From Chitinophagaceae bacterium (lineage in GTDB: Bacteria > Bacteroidota > Bacteroidia > Chitinophagales > Chitinophagaceae), in the NCBI GenBank assembly GCA_947458275.1, contig CANGYR010000004.1, forward strand, positions 111,437-175,436: DNA of 64,000 nt. Reading direction: 5' to 3'. The translations under genes were made by a program, and so were the position numbers. Position 1 is the stretch's first letter. The number at the start of each line of letters is the position of its first letter. The notes beneath the pieces were generated by a model that did no database searches, was not told the DNA's origin, and was given only the letters and a program-made list of their open reading frames with translations. Shown piece by piece: positions 16,980 to 26,843 of the stretch.

Positions 16980-16996
16980 TGTGTATATTATACACA
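16980..16996. promoter_or_regulatory. Perfect 17-bp palindrome, possible operator
   Basis: TGTGTATATTATACACA is a perfect inverted repeat around one central T, starting 27 bp upstream of the ATG of the CBM48/HhH gene and overlapping its likely promoter. The position fits a repressor or activator site (inference). Confidence 0.4.
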
Positions 16997-17060
16997 ATAA
17001 TACCGCCAAAGCACCAAAGGTAACCTTTATCTGTTAACAAATTATGAACAACGGCCCGTA

Positions 17061-18695
17061 TTATTTCTCCTGCATGAACGGATAGCCGAAGTGTGTGGGA
17101 GGATTAAATGTTTCCTTGATGGTTCTCGCACTTAACCATCTGTAAAGATTTAAAATAGAGCCTGCCTTGTCATTAGTTCCACTCGCTCTGGCACCTCCGA
17201 ATGGCTGCTGACCTACAACGGCACCTGTAGGTTTGTCATTTATATAGAAATTACCCGCACTGTTGCGCAGCTTATTCGTGGCCAATTCAACCGCATATCT
17301 GTCTCTGGAAATCACCGCTCCGGTTAATGCATATGCAGAAGTGGAGTCAACAAGTTTGAGCGTTTCCTCATATTTATTTTCATCGTAAACATATATTGTA
17401 ACAACTGGCCCGAAGAGTTCTTCGCACATCGTAACATATTTGGGATCTGTTGCTTCTATTACAGTTGGTTCAATGAAATATCCAACTGTCTTGTCACATT
17501 TCCCTCCTATCCATATTTTCGCTTTGCTGTCTCGCTTTCTGGCACCTTTGATATAACCTTCCAATTTATTGAAACTTTTCTCATCTATCACCGCATTGAT
17601 GAAATGGGTAAAATCTTCCACAGACCCCATCTTCATTGTTTTAATTGTCTCTACCAGTTTCTTTTTGACTTCAGCGGCTATATTGGATGGAATATACACC
17701 CTGGATGCAGCAGAACATTTTTGTCCCTGGAATTCGAAAGATCCTCTCGCAATAGCTGTCACCACCACATCGGGGTCGGCAGATTTATGAGCAATGATAA
17801 AATCCTTGCCTCCTGTCTCACCCACAATACGGGGATAAGAACGGTATGTAGGAAGGTTGTTGCCTATTGTCTTCCATATAGTATTGAATACACCCGTGCT
17901 TCCAGTAAAATGAATACCGGCGAAATCAGGATGATTAAAAATCACCTCTCCGGCTGAAGGTCCATCTACATAAATCAGATTGATAACTCCGTCGGGCAGG
18001 CCTGCTTCTTTAAGTATGCGCATGAACAACTGAGCGCTGTAAACCTGCGTATCCGCACATTTCCATACCACCACATTTCCGCACATAGCCGCACTGGTAG
18101 GAAGATTCCCGCCAATTGCAGTAAAATTGAATGGTGTAAGTGCAAAGACAAAACCTTCCAGCGGACGATACTCCACACGGTTGTTCATACCCGATGGACT
18201 GATGGGTTGTTGACGGTATATATCACTTAAAAAATGAACATTGAAACGAAGAAAATCAATCAGCTCGCATGCCGCATCCAGCTCCGCCTGAATCACATTC
18301 TTGCTCTGTCCGAGCATAGTAGCCGCGTTAATATGATAACGATATTTGGTAGACAATAAATCAGCTGCCTTCAAAAAAATATTGGCACGGTTCTCCCAGC
18401 TCATACCTGCCCACTTATCCTTCGCTTTGAGCGCAGCATTAATGGCTTTGGTAACGTGCTTTTGCTCACCTACATGAAAATGTCCGAGTGTATGCTTCAG
18501 TTCATGCGGAGGATGCATACTAACGGTATTGCCTGTACGCACTTCTTCGCTACCGATATACATCGGCACGTCCAGCTTTTGTGATTTTAACTCTTTGATC
18601 GCTTGCTTCAGTGCAGCTTTTTCTTTACTTCCGGGCGCATATTGCAGTACCGGTTCATTGGTAGGTAGTGGGTAATAGAAGTCTCCGTATTGCAT
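17061..18695 (-). CDS. pruA: L-glutamate gamma-semialdehyde (P5C) dehydrogenase
   Basis: A 544-residue aldehyde dehydrogenase oxidising glutamate semialdehyde to glutamate, the second step of proline breakdown. The catalytic Cys327 is in GQKCSAA and the general base Glu293 in VGETGGKDF. FTGSTGVF is the NAD site. The full length and the N-terminal KEKAALKQAI segment match the stand-alone, eukaryote-like P5CDH group rather than the PutA fusion. Proline dehydrogenase is not in the window. Confidence 0.93.
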   Translation of the reverse strand: MQYGDFYYPLPTNEPVLQYAPGSKEKAALKQAIKELKSQKLDVPMYIGSEEVRTGNTVSMHPPHELKHTLGHFHVGEQKHVTKAINAALKAKDKWAGMSWENRANIFLKAADLLSTKYRYHINAATMLGQSKNVIQAELDAACELIDFLRFNVHFLSDIYRQQPISPSGMNNRVEYRPLEGFVFALTPFNFTAIGGNLPTSAAMCGNVVVWKCADTQVYSAQLFMRILKEAGLPDGVINLIYVDGPSAGEVIFNHPDFAGIHFTGSTGVFNTIWKTIGNNLPTYRSYPRIVGETGGKDFIIAHKSADPDVVVTAIARGSFEFQGQKCSAASRVYIPSNIAAEVKKKLVETIKTMKMGSVEDFTHFINAVIDEKSFNKLEGYIKGARKRDSKAKIWIGGKCDKTVGYFIEPTVIEATDPKYVTMCEELFGPVVTIYVYDENKYEETLKLVDSTSAYALTGAVISRDRYAVELATNKLRNSAGNFYINDKPTGAVVGQQPFGGARASGTNDKAGSILNLYRWLSARTIKETFNPPTHFGYPFMQEK

Positions 18696-18704
18696 CGTTA
18701 ATTA

Positions 18705-18790
18705 TTGTTTATGGTTTGGGGTTTATGGTTTATGGTTTGGGGTTAGTTCATCTCCATATCTCCACATCTCCACATCTCCTCATCTCCAAA
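18705..18790. repeat. TTTATGG/TTTGGGG and ACATCTCC arrays
   Basis: Period-7 units then 8-nt ACATCTCC units fill the space between prfB and pruA. Confidence 0.8.
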
Positions 18791-19868
18791 TTATTCATTC
18801 ATCAAATACGCCTTTATAAATCCGTCTATTTCTCCATCCATGACCGGACCAACATTCCCTACTTCGAAATCTGAGCGGTGGTCTTTAATCATTTTATAGG
18901 GATGGAAAACATAAGAGCGTATCTGCGAGCCCCACTCAATTTTTTTCTTGGTAGCATTTTTAGAATCGATGGCTTCCTGACGTTTACGCATCTCCTCTTC
19001 ATACAACCGGCTTTTCAGCATCGCCATGGCCTTTTCTCTGTTCTCCCCCTGCGTTCTTGCCTGCTGGCATTCTATGATAAAACCGCTGGGTTTGTGCGTT
19101 AACCTCACGGCCGTCTCCACTTTATTTACATTCTGTCCACCACTCCCACCACTTCGGAAAAACGCCCATTCCACATCAGCGGGATTGACTTCGATTTCTA
19201 TCGTATCGTCGATTAACGGATACACATAGACGCTGGCAAAAGAGGTATGTCTTCTGGCGTTGCTGTCGAATGGCGAAATTCGCACCAGTCGATGTACACC
19301 ACTCTCTCCTTTCAACAAACCAAATGAAAAAGGACCGTCAAACTGAAAGGTACAGGTTTTTATACCGGCGCCATCGCCCCATTGCCAGTCAAGTTCGGAA
19401 ACTGACCAGCCCTGTTTCTCACCGTACATGCGATACATGCGGGCCAGCATTTCTGCCCAGTCCTGACTCTCCGTACCTCCTGCTCCACTGTTGATTTGCA
19501 ACACCGCAGGAAGTGCATCTGCAGGATCATTCAGCGTGCTTTTGAACTCGGCATCTTCAATGAAATCAACCGCTTTCTTGTATGCATCTTTTACCTCATC
19601 CTCCGTAGTCTCGCCCTCCTTCCAGAATTCAAATAAAACGGCAAAGTCCTCTACAGCGGTAGATACATCGTAAAAGAGCTTTACCCAGTATTCGTTGTTC
19701 TTAATGTCTTTTAATATGGCAGTAGCACGGGCATTATCATCCCAGAAGCCCGGCGAAAGAGACAGTTGCTTGTCGTTGTTTATTTTTTCTTCTCTATTAG
19801 CGACGTCAAAGAAACCTCCTCAAAACCAACACACGGTCTCTTATATCTTTTAAATTTTCTATTGTCAT
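18791..19868 (-). CDS. prfB: Peptide chain release factor 2, with programmed +1 frameshift
   Basis: The first short frame (ATG at 19868) encodes 20 residues ending VLRRFL and stops at a TGA (19808-19806). A +1 shift at CTT-TGA-C continues in the frame DVANREEK and on through the rest of RF2. The AGGAGG Shine-Dalgarno-like stimulator sits 3 nt before the CTT slip codon, exactly as in E. coli prfB. Downstream are the anticodon-like SPF ([11 protein letters not shown]) and the catalytic GGQ ([10 protein letters not shown]). The factor recognises UGA/UAA. Total length after the shift is about 358 residues. A frame-only reading starting at 19504 would miss the N-terminus. Confidence 0.95.
19804..19820 (-). 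promoter_or_regulatory. RF2 programmed frameshift site
   Basis: On the minus strand the sequence is AGGAGG TTT CTT TGA C: an SD-like stimulator, the slippery CTT and an in-frame TGA with following C. Low RF2 lets the ribosome slip +1, giving autoregulation (established for RF2 in other bacteria). Confidence 0.93.
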
Positions 19869-19893
19869 ACTACGAAGATAAGTAATAAGGTGA

Positions 19894-20784
19894 TTACAGA
19901 GAATCCTTTTTGATCACATAAATCAGCGAACTACATCTCTCCTTTTTAAATAAGGTCACCACATTGGATAAGGCTCCTGTGATAATAGCCCCGAAGATAT
20001 TACCTCCCCTGTATTTTTCACTCAGCATGCTGACATAAATACTGTCAAACCACATTGGCAAGGTTTTCTTGATACTGAGCCCATGTTTTTGCATCAGCAC
20101 CCGCATACTTTCAGGGGAAAAATGGTATAAATGCCTGGGCACATCATAAGCCGCCCAGAAATGTTCGTATTTTTTTGCGTCGTAAGAAGTGTAATTGGGA
20201 ACAGCGATGAAAAGACGGCCATCGGGTTTCAAAATCTTTTTTAGCTGCACCACATACTCCTGCAGCTGATGGACATGTTCCAGCACATGCCACATGGTTA
20301 TGGCGTCAAACGATTGCTCAGGGAGAGAAAAGAAATGCTCCGGTGTTAATGCATTTACATCATATAAATCAAGTGCATTTTTTCTTGCCTGCTCATCCGG
20401 CTCAATACCGGTAGTTGACCAGCCCGCCTTTTTCATTTCATTTAAAAAAGCTCCGGTACCGCAACCCAGATCCAGCATATGGCCTTTTTTCAGGCCTGTT
20501 TCTTTAAGGATTAATTTTCGTTTACTAGTAAGCGTTATAGACCTTACAAAATGATACAATTTATTCACCAGTCCGCTTTTTGTCTCGCTGTGAGAAATGT
20601 ATTCGGATGACTGATAATACCTACCTATCTGATCTTGTTCGGGCACGCCCTGTGTAAATCTGGCCGTACAATTTGCACAATGCCATATATCAAAGGTCTC
20701 TTCGCTTACCGTATAATCCACAGCAGAAACCACAGAGCGAATTTTGGTATCATTACAGACCGGACAATGGCTATATTGAATCAT
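19894..20784 (-). CDS. Class I SAM-dependent methyltransferase with N-terminal zinc ribbon
   Basis: A 296-residue protein. CPVC (residues 8-11) and CANC form a four-Cys zinc-ribbon-like start. Methyltransferase motif I is MLDLGCGTGAFL, followed by WHVLEHVHQL and GRLFIAVPNY. The arrangement is that of Methyltransf_11/23-type proteins often acting on sugars, lipids or quinones; the substrate is unknown. It is the fourth gene of a closely spaced run (11 bp after the HU-like gene, 25 bp before prfB), so it is probably co-transcribed. Confidence 0.85.
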   Translation of the reverse strand: MIQYSHCPVCNDTKIRSVVSAVDYTVSEETFDIWHCANCTARFTQGVPEQDQIGRYYQSSEYISHSETKSGLVNKLYHFVRSITLTSKRKLILKETGLKKGHMLDLGCGTGAFLNEMKKAGWSTTGIEPDEQARKNALDLYDVNALTPEHFFSLPEQSFDAITMWHVLEHVHQLQEYVVQLKKILKPDGRLFIAVPNYTSYDAKKYEHFWAAYDVPRHLYHFSPESMRVLMQKHGLSIKKTLPMWFDSIYVSMLSEKYRGGNIFGAIITGALSNVVTLFKKERCSSLIYVIKKDSL

Positions 20785-20795
20785 TGATGTAGAAA

Positions 20796-21443
20796 TTATT
20801 TTTTGGGATGGCCGGTTTGCTTTCCTTTTTCAGTTGTTGTCTTGTAAAAATTAAAATCTTCAAGGTTGATAATTTTCTTACCTGGGTTGCTGACATAAAA
20901 TACAACGGCAGCAATCACAAACAGCGCAATGATCATCAGCACAATACCGCCCTTATTCACAGAGACCTTTTTAGATTCGTGAAGATATTTATTCATCCTC
21001 TTGGTGGTAGTCTCGGTATCTCCCACGCGTACCTGATGAACTGCATCTGTATGAATAACCTTCTTAAGTGCTATTTCAGGAAGAAAGACTGACGGCAGAT
21101 CTTTTTGTCTGAACTGCACATTTCCTGCTTCGTCTTTGAAAAAACTTCCGGTGCGTTCCAGTATGATTTCATCAGAGGCATTCAGATTTTTTATAGATGA
21201 GCAGAATTCGCTGAGTAAAGTTTGGGCCGTTGAGGGAGCGGTTTGTTGCCTGGATGAAACAAAATCTATAAAGTCATTAGAATTGATTTCCTCCGGAAGC
21301 AACGAGATAGCTGCCGACGGAGCGGAGATCCTGTTCTCTCCTAAATGAATGTGTGCAGGAATGTCTTTTAACTTCAGTGTGCCAATTCCCGGGAGTGGAC
21401 AATAGTTGTTTTGACCAAGAAATTCCTCTATCAGATGATTCAT
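20796..21443 (-). CDS. CCDC81-type HU-like domain membrane protein
   Basis: A 215-residue protein whose N-terminus (LIEEFLGQNNYCPLPGIGTL) and a second segment (LLSEFCSSIKNLNASDEIILERTGSFF) resemble the tandem prokaryotic CCDC81-like HU domains found in Bacteroidota SPOR proteins. One transmembrane helix (GGIVLMIIALFVIAAVVFYV, about residues 165-184) follows. No SPOR domain is present. This family is usually membrane-associated; a DNA- or peptidoglycan-related role is inference. It lies 15 bp downstream of the beta-barrel gene. Confidence 0.62.
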   Translation of the reverse strand: MNHLIEEFLGQNNYCPLPGIGTLKLKDIPAHIHLGENRISAPSAAISLLPEEINSNDFIDFVSSRQQTAPSTAQTLLSEFCSSIKNLNASDEIILERTGSFFKDEAGNVQFRQKDLPSVFLPEIALKKVIHTDAVHQVRVGDTETTTKRMNKYLHESKKVSVNKGGIVLMIIALFVIAAVVFYVSNPGKKIINLEDFNFYKTTTEKGKQTGHPKK

Positions 21444-21458
21444 ATTGAATTAATAAAA

Positions 21459-23132
21459 TTACTGAATATTCTTATCCGGTAAAATTGACGAGAATCTGTA
21501 CACTACCCCGCCCAGAAAATTGAAACCATAAACGGGATAGTTGCGCCAGCGCTCGTAAGAATTTCCAAAGATATTGTTTAGATTTACAAAAGCACTAAAT
21601 CTTTTGTTGATTTTATACTCTGCACCTGCACTCAAATCCGTTCCGGTCAAACGCCCTTGGATGTTCCCTTTTTCAACATAGGGACTGCCCGCAAAAAGAT
21701 AGAAATCAGATTTCAACAACAACTTCTGCATTATCCACCAGCGAAGAGATGCTGTTACTTCCAATGGCACCGTAGACCAGGCTTTCTCATTCTCTGTAAG
21801 TCCAGTAAACCCGTTAACCGTCACCCCCGCCGAAGCAGTAAATTTATCTTTAACAGTATATGACGCATCTCCATGGATTCTGAAATTATAAAGCAGGTTC
21901 TCATTGGAAATCAAAAATGATTTAGAATTAGCAAAACTGGAAGTATCATTGATAAACAACTGGTAATTTCTATAGGTAACAAATCCAGCCTTGGCATTGA
22001 AACTAAAATGTTTGCCTAAGGAAGATTTAATCCCTCCATAATACTCAGTCTCTCTGGTATTTTTCTGATAGGTAAATGCCTGTAGAAAAGGATTCACCAA
22101 AGAAAGATTTCTGAAAGTATTTTTATTAATGTTTCCAACCCAACCTGCCTGTAAAACCAAAGACTTTTTACTCAGTTCAAAATCAGCATAGACATCAGGC
22201 AGATAAACAAACTGTCCATTGTCCCATGCCGGAGTTATTCCACCATGAATATTAAAACGATCGGAGAAATATGAGACTGAAACAGGAATTTTGATAACAT
22301 TGTTAGATAGGCGAATATTATCAGGAGTCAAATTCTTTGTTGTATAATTGGTCAGATCTGCAACCGCAGCGGCTTTTACTGAAAAGGATTCGCCAAATAA
22401 TTTTTCTAATGGTGCAGAGAATTGATAGCTGCTCTCACTTACTTTATCTTTCAGAGAGAAAAAGTTAGCCCTGATAGTAGGGTCGTATTTGACGCCCAAT
22501 TTGTTCTCCCCGGTATTTTTTAAACCCACACGCACATCCATTTCCTGGAATTGTTGCAACACATCCTGCTTGGCAAAATCAAATAAATTATGATCATAGC
22601 CGTACAAAAAATATCTGTCATTTCTAAAAGAAACATCCGAATATGCCTCATGGCCAGAGAAAAAATAACTCCCGGCAGCTTTGAGAGAAAGATTCGAAAA
22701 ATCCTGGTATTTAATTTTCCCTTTTGAAGAAATATAATCACCATATACATTCAACAGCTTGGAAGAACCGTCGCCTATGCTTATTCCTGCTTTGAGATAA
22801 GGAGTAGTATAATTCCCAAAGCCTGCCTTTACAAAATTACGGTCGCCCATTTCCACCATACTGTCAGAAGTATACGCCAGCGGTTTTAAAGAGATGGATT
22901 TATAACTGTAAGATAAATTCTGTGCAGGTACATCATAAAATTTTACGGTTCTGTTTGTGTCTGCCGGCAATTGAGATCCGGAGAAATTAATTTTCGCGAC
23001 CTCTCTGATAATTGGTTTGTAAGAAGAGACAATTTCAACAGGCTTGATTTTAGTTGTATCAATCTGTGCGAATGAAAATTTAGCCGACGATATAAAAATT
23101 ACGGCCAAAAAAAGTTTATTTAATTTTCTCAT
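21459..23132 (-). CDS. Outer-membrane beta-barrel protein (TonB-receptor-like)
   Basis: A 557-residue protein with a signal peptide (LFLAVIFISSAKFSFAQ) and a short periplasmic segment (KPVEIVSSYKPIIREVAKINF). A long series of alternating aromatic beta-strands ends with the closing strand FNFLGGVVYRFSS. It lacks a recognisable plug domain. Similar barrels in Bacteroidota are often encoded next to a large TPR protein, as here (44 bp). It possibly acts with the TPR protein in the envelope; the substrate is unknown. Confidence 0.78.
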   Translation of the reverse strand: MRKLNKLFLAVIFISSAKFSFAQIDTTKIKPVEIVSSYKPIIREVAKINFSGSQLPADTNRTVKFYDVPAQNLSYSYKSISLKPLAYTSDSMVEMGDRNFVKAGFGNYTTPYLKAGISIGDGSSKLLNVYGDYISSKGKIKYQDFSNLSLKAAGSYFFSGHEAYSDVSFRNDRYFLYGYDHNLFDFAKQDVLQQFQEMDVRVGLKNTGENKLGVKYDPTIRANFFSLKDKVSESSYQFSAPLEKLFGESFSVKAAAVADLTNYTTKNLTPDNIRLSNNVIKIPVSVSYFSDRFNIHGGITPAWDNGQFVYLPDVYADFELSKKSLVLQAGWVGNINKNTFRNLSLVNPFLQAFTYQKNTRETEYYGGIKSSLGKHFSFNAKAGFVTYRNYQLFINDTSSFANSKSFLISNENLLYNFRIHGDASYTVKDKFTASAGVTVNGFTGLTENEKAWSTVPLEVTASLRWWIMQKLLLKSDFYLFAGSPYVEKGNIQGRLTGTDLSAGAEYKINKRFSAFVNLNNIFGNSYERWRNYPVYGFNFLGGVVYRFSSILPDKNIQ

Positions 23133-23176
23133 AAAACAGTTGAAATGTTTTTATATATTTTATTGATAAAAGGTCA

Positions 23177-26100
23177 TTATTTTTCAGCGGCAACAGCCAA
23201 GTCGTACTTCTTCTGAGCTTCCTCTTTCAACTCAGTGATGGTTGAATTTTTTGCAACACTTTCATACGTCGCTTTTGCATTAAAATAATCTTTTTGTTTC
23301 ATGAAAATATCTCCAAGAAGAATATAAGATTTTGTGACCCAGTAATCATAAGAACCTGTCTCTTTTATAACTGACATAGCCGCTTTTTCGGCAGCCGCCA
23401 GATTGCCTGATGAAAAAAGGCAGGCAGCAGTCTCATACCTCGCCTCTGCGCCCCAAGATGATTTATTGGCCGAAGACACAATTTTGAAAGATGAAATGGC
23501 TGAAGCACAATCATTACTTAGTTGCTGAGATTTACCCAGCACCAAAGAGGCAATCAGCTTATCATCTGTACTGATAGATTTTTGCGTAAGCAACTCCTTT
23601 GCTGCATCATTGGCTACAGCATAATCTTTCAACTGGTAATAGGTCCTGACCAAACCTCTGAGTGCCTCCATGCGGTTATTGGGATTTACCGCATTGGCAC
23701 TCATTGATTCAAAATATTTTTTCGATCCTGCATAATCCTTTAATTCAAAATAATGGATTCTTGCCAACTCTAATGTGGCAGACTCATATAATTTACTCAC
23801 CCCTTTGTTGTATACATAATCAAATGATTTTACTGCCGCTGGCCAGTCTTTATTTTTTTGATTACAAACACCGGAGTAATAATTTGCCTCAATCACATAA
23901 CCTCCGTTTGGATAACGCAACAGATAGTTGTTAAATCCTGATGTTGCCAACGCACAATCACCTGCTTCATATTTTAGAAATGCAGCGGTATAACTCAAAG
24001 AATCCGCATCAGATACAGCGACAGCGATGCCTTTGGAACGCATCAAATCAACATACTCATCCGGCTTTCCTTCCTCTACATAAATCTCTTTAATGGTAGA
24101 TACGGCTTCTTCTGTCTCGGAGGACTGAGGATATTTATCCAACAATTGCTTATAAGCAATAAGTGCATTTTTATTGTCATTATTATTGAAATAAGCCAGC
24201 CCTAATTTAGAATAAGCTTTTGGCTTCAATCCAGCCGCATCATCTGATGCGATGATTTTGTTGAGATAAGGTACTGCATCTGAAAATTTTTCATCATCAA
24301 TGTATGTAAGCGCCACCTCCATATCCGCCTGTGTAAGCAAAGTGCTTTTGGGATATTGTCTGCTAAGGAACGAAAGCAGTTTAATTTTCTCGGCACTGCT
24401 CTTCACGCCGAGTATCATTGCTTTTTGATATAAGGCATAATCCGCCTGAGACAATGAATTGGTGACTACCAGATCGTACATGGATGACGCCTTTGAAAAA
24501 TCTTTTAACATGTAATAACAATCCGCACTGCGAAGAAATGATTCCTGTTCCAAGGGTGTAGAGGCAGATACCAGTGTTTTGGTAATGGCCTCAAAATTAG
24601 GTAATGCTGCTTTGTAGTCTTTCAGCTGAAAGAATGCATAACCCAGATTGTATTTAGCTGAAGAATAATTCGCTTCCCCTCTGGCAGCAACATTTCCCTG
24701 GAGGAATGTATTCATGTGTCTTACAGCATCATCATAACGCTGTTGGCGATTAGCAATTTCACCTCTCCAGAAATGCACATAAGGCAAAAGATTTTCCGGA
24801 TTGGTTTTGTTCATAATGGTTGTCAGTAATTCATCTGCAGCAATCAGTTGCTGATCATTGATTAATTCTATCGCTCTGCCGTATAATAATCTTGGATATG
24901 CTTTCTGCATAGTGGCAGTTGGATAAGAAAAGGAATTGTAAAGAGCCAGTCCATCTACAAAATTGGATGTATTGGCAAGAGTACCCACAAGAATTTCCTT
25001 TGCTTCTGTATCATATTCAGAGTTGGGATAATCATTGAGATAAAGCTGCAGTTCTTTTTGGGCAATATCCTGAAATCCGAGATCATAAGAAAGCTTGGCA
25101 TATTGAAAACGTGATATGCGCTGCAAAGTAGTGTTACTGCCATTGTATGCACTGTATTGAAAAGCATTTCTTGCATTGGCTTTATCATTGGATTTTAGAT
25201 AAAGAGAGCCCAGCAAATACATACTGTTTTGACCAAGTGAATCTTTCTCAGTGCTCAGTTTTCTGAAACCCTCAATCGCTTTTATATTATCATTCTTTTT
25301 GAAATAACAATAACTCAACTGGTACTGAACTTCTTTGGAAATTTTGTCCCCGGAAGCAGCATAATCTTCCAGCAAAGGAAGCGCTGAGGTAAAATCATTT
25401 TTTTCAAAATGCAATTGACCCAATAACAATTTCAAATCTTTCTCATAAAATATTTTTTTTCCACCTTTGAGAACTGCATTGCCATAATCAAGCGCCTCAT
25501 CCTTTTTCCTCTGAAAATATAAAATCTCTGTTATGTAATAAGGCACCAGTTCATCGTAGGGTGATTTATCATCTATTTTTTTGAATAAATTCAATGCCTC
25601 ATCGTACTCTTTGTTGAAATAGGAAATATAGCCATAATAGTAAATTGCATCCTGATTGTATTTGCTCTCCTTTATTTGAATGATTTCTTTAAAAAGAGGT
25701 TGAGCTAAATCAAACTTTTTCTCATTAAAATAGGCGTAGGCTTTTTCAAACTTTGCATTTGCAATTTCTTTATTGGTGAGATTAGCATTTCCGGCTTTCT
25801 CATAATACTCAATACATTGAGGATAATTTTCCGTCAGAAAATAATAGTGCGCCAGATGATAACTCATCAACTCGCGCCTGGTTTGATTTTTGTTTCTGTT
25901 GATAAAATTCACCGCATCCTGCTCTCCTACAGAATGCATCATCTTCAGTTGGGTAACAATATAATAATAGTCAATTTCATCATTGATATAAGCATGATCG
26001 CTACGAGTATTATCCGGATACTTATTTTTCAGCTCTTTCAGCAAGGGATAGGATAATGCATACATTTCTCTTGAAAAAAAGTCTTTTGCCTCTTTGAATT

Positions 26101-26206
26101 TGAGTTCCGGATCTGTAACAACATTTGTCGGCTGCGCTTTCAGCAGTATAGCCGAAAAGATACATATCAGACATAGTAAAAGAAATTTTATATTGTTTTT
26201 TTTCAT
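23177..26206 (-). CDS. Large periplasmic tetratricopeptide-repeat protein
   Basis: A 1009-residue protein with a signal peptide (FLLLCLICIFSAILLKAQ) and then TPR-type helical pairs along nearly the whole length, e.g. AKFEKAYAYFNEKKFDLAQ, YNLGYAFFQLKDYKAALP and KAYSKLGLAYFNNNDNKNA. It has no other domain. TPR scaffolds mediate protein-protein contact. Position at the head of a five-gene minus-strand run (TPR, barrel, HU-like, methyltransferase, prfB; gaps 44, 15, 11 and 25 bp) suggests a shared transcript. The promoter lies in the AT-rich gap to DoxX. Confidence 0.85.
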   Translation of the reverse strand: MKKNNIKFLLLCLICIFSAILLKAQPTNVVTDPELKFKEAKDFFSREMYALSYPLLKELKNKYPDNTRSDHAYINDEIDYYYIVTQLKMMHSVGEQDAVNFINRNKNQTRRELMSYHLAHYYFLTENYPQCIEYYEKAGNANLTNKEIANAKFEKAYAYFNEKKFDLAQPLFKEIIQIKESKYNQDAIYYYGYISYFNKEYDEALNLFKKIDDKSPYDELVPYYITEILYFQRKKDEALDYGNAVLKGGKKIFYEKDLKLLLGQLHFEKNDFTSALPLLEDYAASGDKISKEVQYQLSYCYFKKNDNIKAIEGFRKLSTEKDSLGQNSMYLLGSLYLKSNDKANARNAFQYSAYNGSNTTLQRISRFQYAKLSYDLGFQDIAQKELQLYLNDYPNSEYDTEAKEILVGTLANTSNFVDGLALYNSFSYPTATMQKAYPRLLYGRAIELINDQQLIAADELLTTIMNKTNPENLLPYVHFWRGEIANRQQRYDDAVRHMNTFLQGNVAARGEANYSSAKYNLGYAFFQLKDYKAALPNFEAITKTLVSASTPLEQESFLRSADCYYMLKDFSKASSMYDLVVTNSLSQADYALYQKAMILGVKSSAEKIKLLSFLSRQYPKSTLLTQADMEVALTYIDDEKFSDAVPYLNKIIASDDAAGLKPKAYSKLGLAYFNNNDNKNALIAYKQLLDKYPQSSETEEAVSTIKEIYVEEGKPDEYVDLMRSKGIAVAVSDADSLSYTAAFLKYEAGDCALATSGFNNYLLRYPNGGYVIEANYYSGVCNQKNKDWPAAVKSFDYVYNKGVSKLYESATLELARIHYFELKDYAGSKKYFESMSANAVNPNNRMEALRGLVRTYYQLKDYAVANDAAKELLTQKSISTDDKLIASLVLGKSQQLSNDCASAISSFKIVSSANKSSWGAEARYETAACLFSSGNLAAAEKAAMSVIKETGSYDYWVTKSYILLGDIFMKQKDYFNAKATYESVAKNSTITELKEEAQKKYDLAVAAEK

Positions 26207-26399
26207 CTTATAGTACTTAAGTGAAGAATTTCACAGATTAATTAAAGCATTCAATTTTTACAAAAATAAATATCCGTATAAAATCTGATACAGATATGAT
26301 ATAAGCTCAAAATCATTGCACATAACTTGTTAATATAATGTAAAAAGAATTTGACCAATTTGATTTATATTAGCACCTGTAAAACAATCATGTCATTTT

Positions 26400-26807
26400 A
26401 TGAAAAAATTACTGTCTACCAAGTATTCTAAAAATGGCTTCAATATTGCCATGTTATTATTAAGATTAACAATGGGTTTGTTAATGATGTCTCACGGCTA
26501 TCAGAAACTGCTGGATTTCGCAGAAACAAAAAATACATTCATGAATTTCATGGGCCTGGGAAGCAGCATGTCTCTGGCTCTTGTAATTTTTGCTGAATTC
26601 TTTTGTGCCTTGTTTCTAATTTTAGGATTGCTTACAAGAGGAGTTGTCGTTCCTCTCGTCATCACTATGTTTGTTGCTTTATATAAAGCACATAACCTCG
26701 ATTTCATGGGAGACGGCGAAATGGCTACACTCTATCTTGGAGGGTTTCTTACATTGCTCATTCTCGGCCCAGGCAGAGTGAGCGTAGATGGAATGACAGG
26801 AAATTAG
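26400..26807 (+). CDS. DoxX family membrane protein
   Basis: A 135-residue protein with four predicted hydrophobic helices (IAMLLLRLTMGLLMMSHGYQ, LALVIFAEFFCALFLILGLL, GVVVPLVITMFVALY and YLGGFLTLLILGPG). The motif RLTMGLLMMSHGYQK is the DoxX N-terminal signature. The family includes thiosulfate:quinone oxidoreductase subunits and many stress-related proteins of unknown activity. It is single-copy here with no partner. Confidence 0.88.
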   Translation: MKKLLSTKYSKNGFNIAMLLLRLTMGLLMMSHGYQKLLDFAETKNTFMNFMGLGSSMSLALVIFAEFFCALFLILGLLTRGVVVPLVITMFVALYKAHNLDFMGDGEMATLYLGGFLTLLILGPGRVSVDGMTGN

Positions 26808-26843
26808 TTGTCTAAATTTTTTTTTGGGAAAATTAATTGGATG

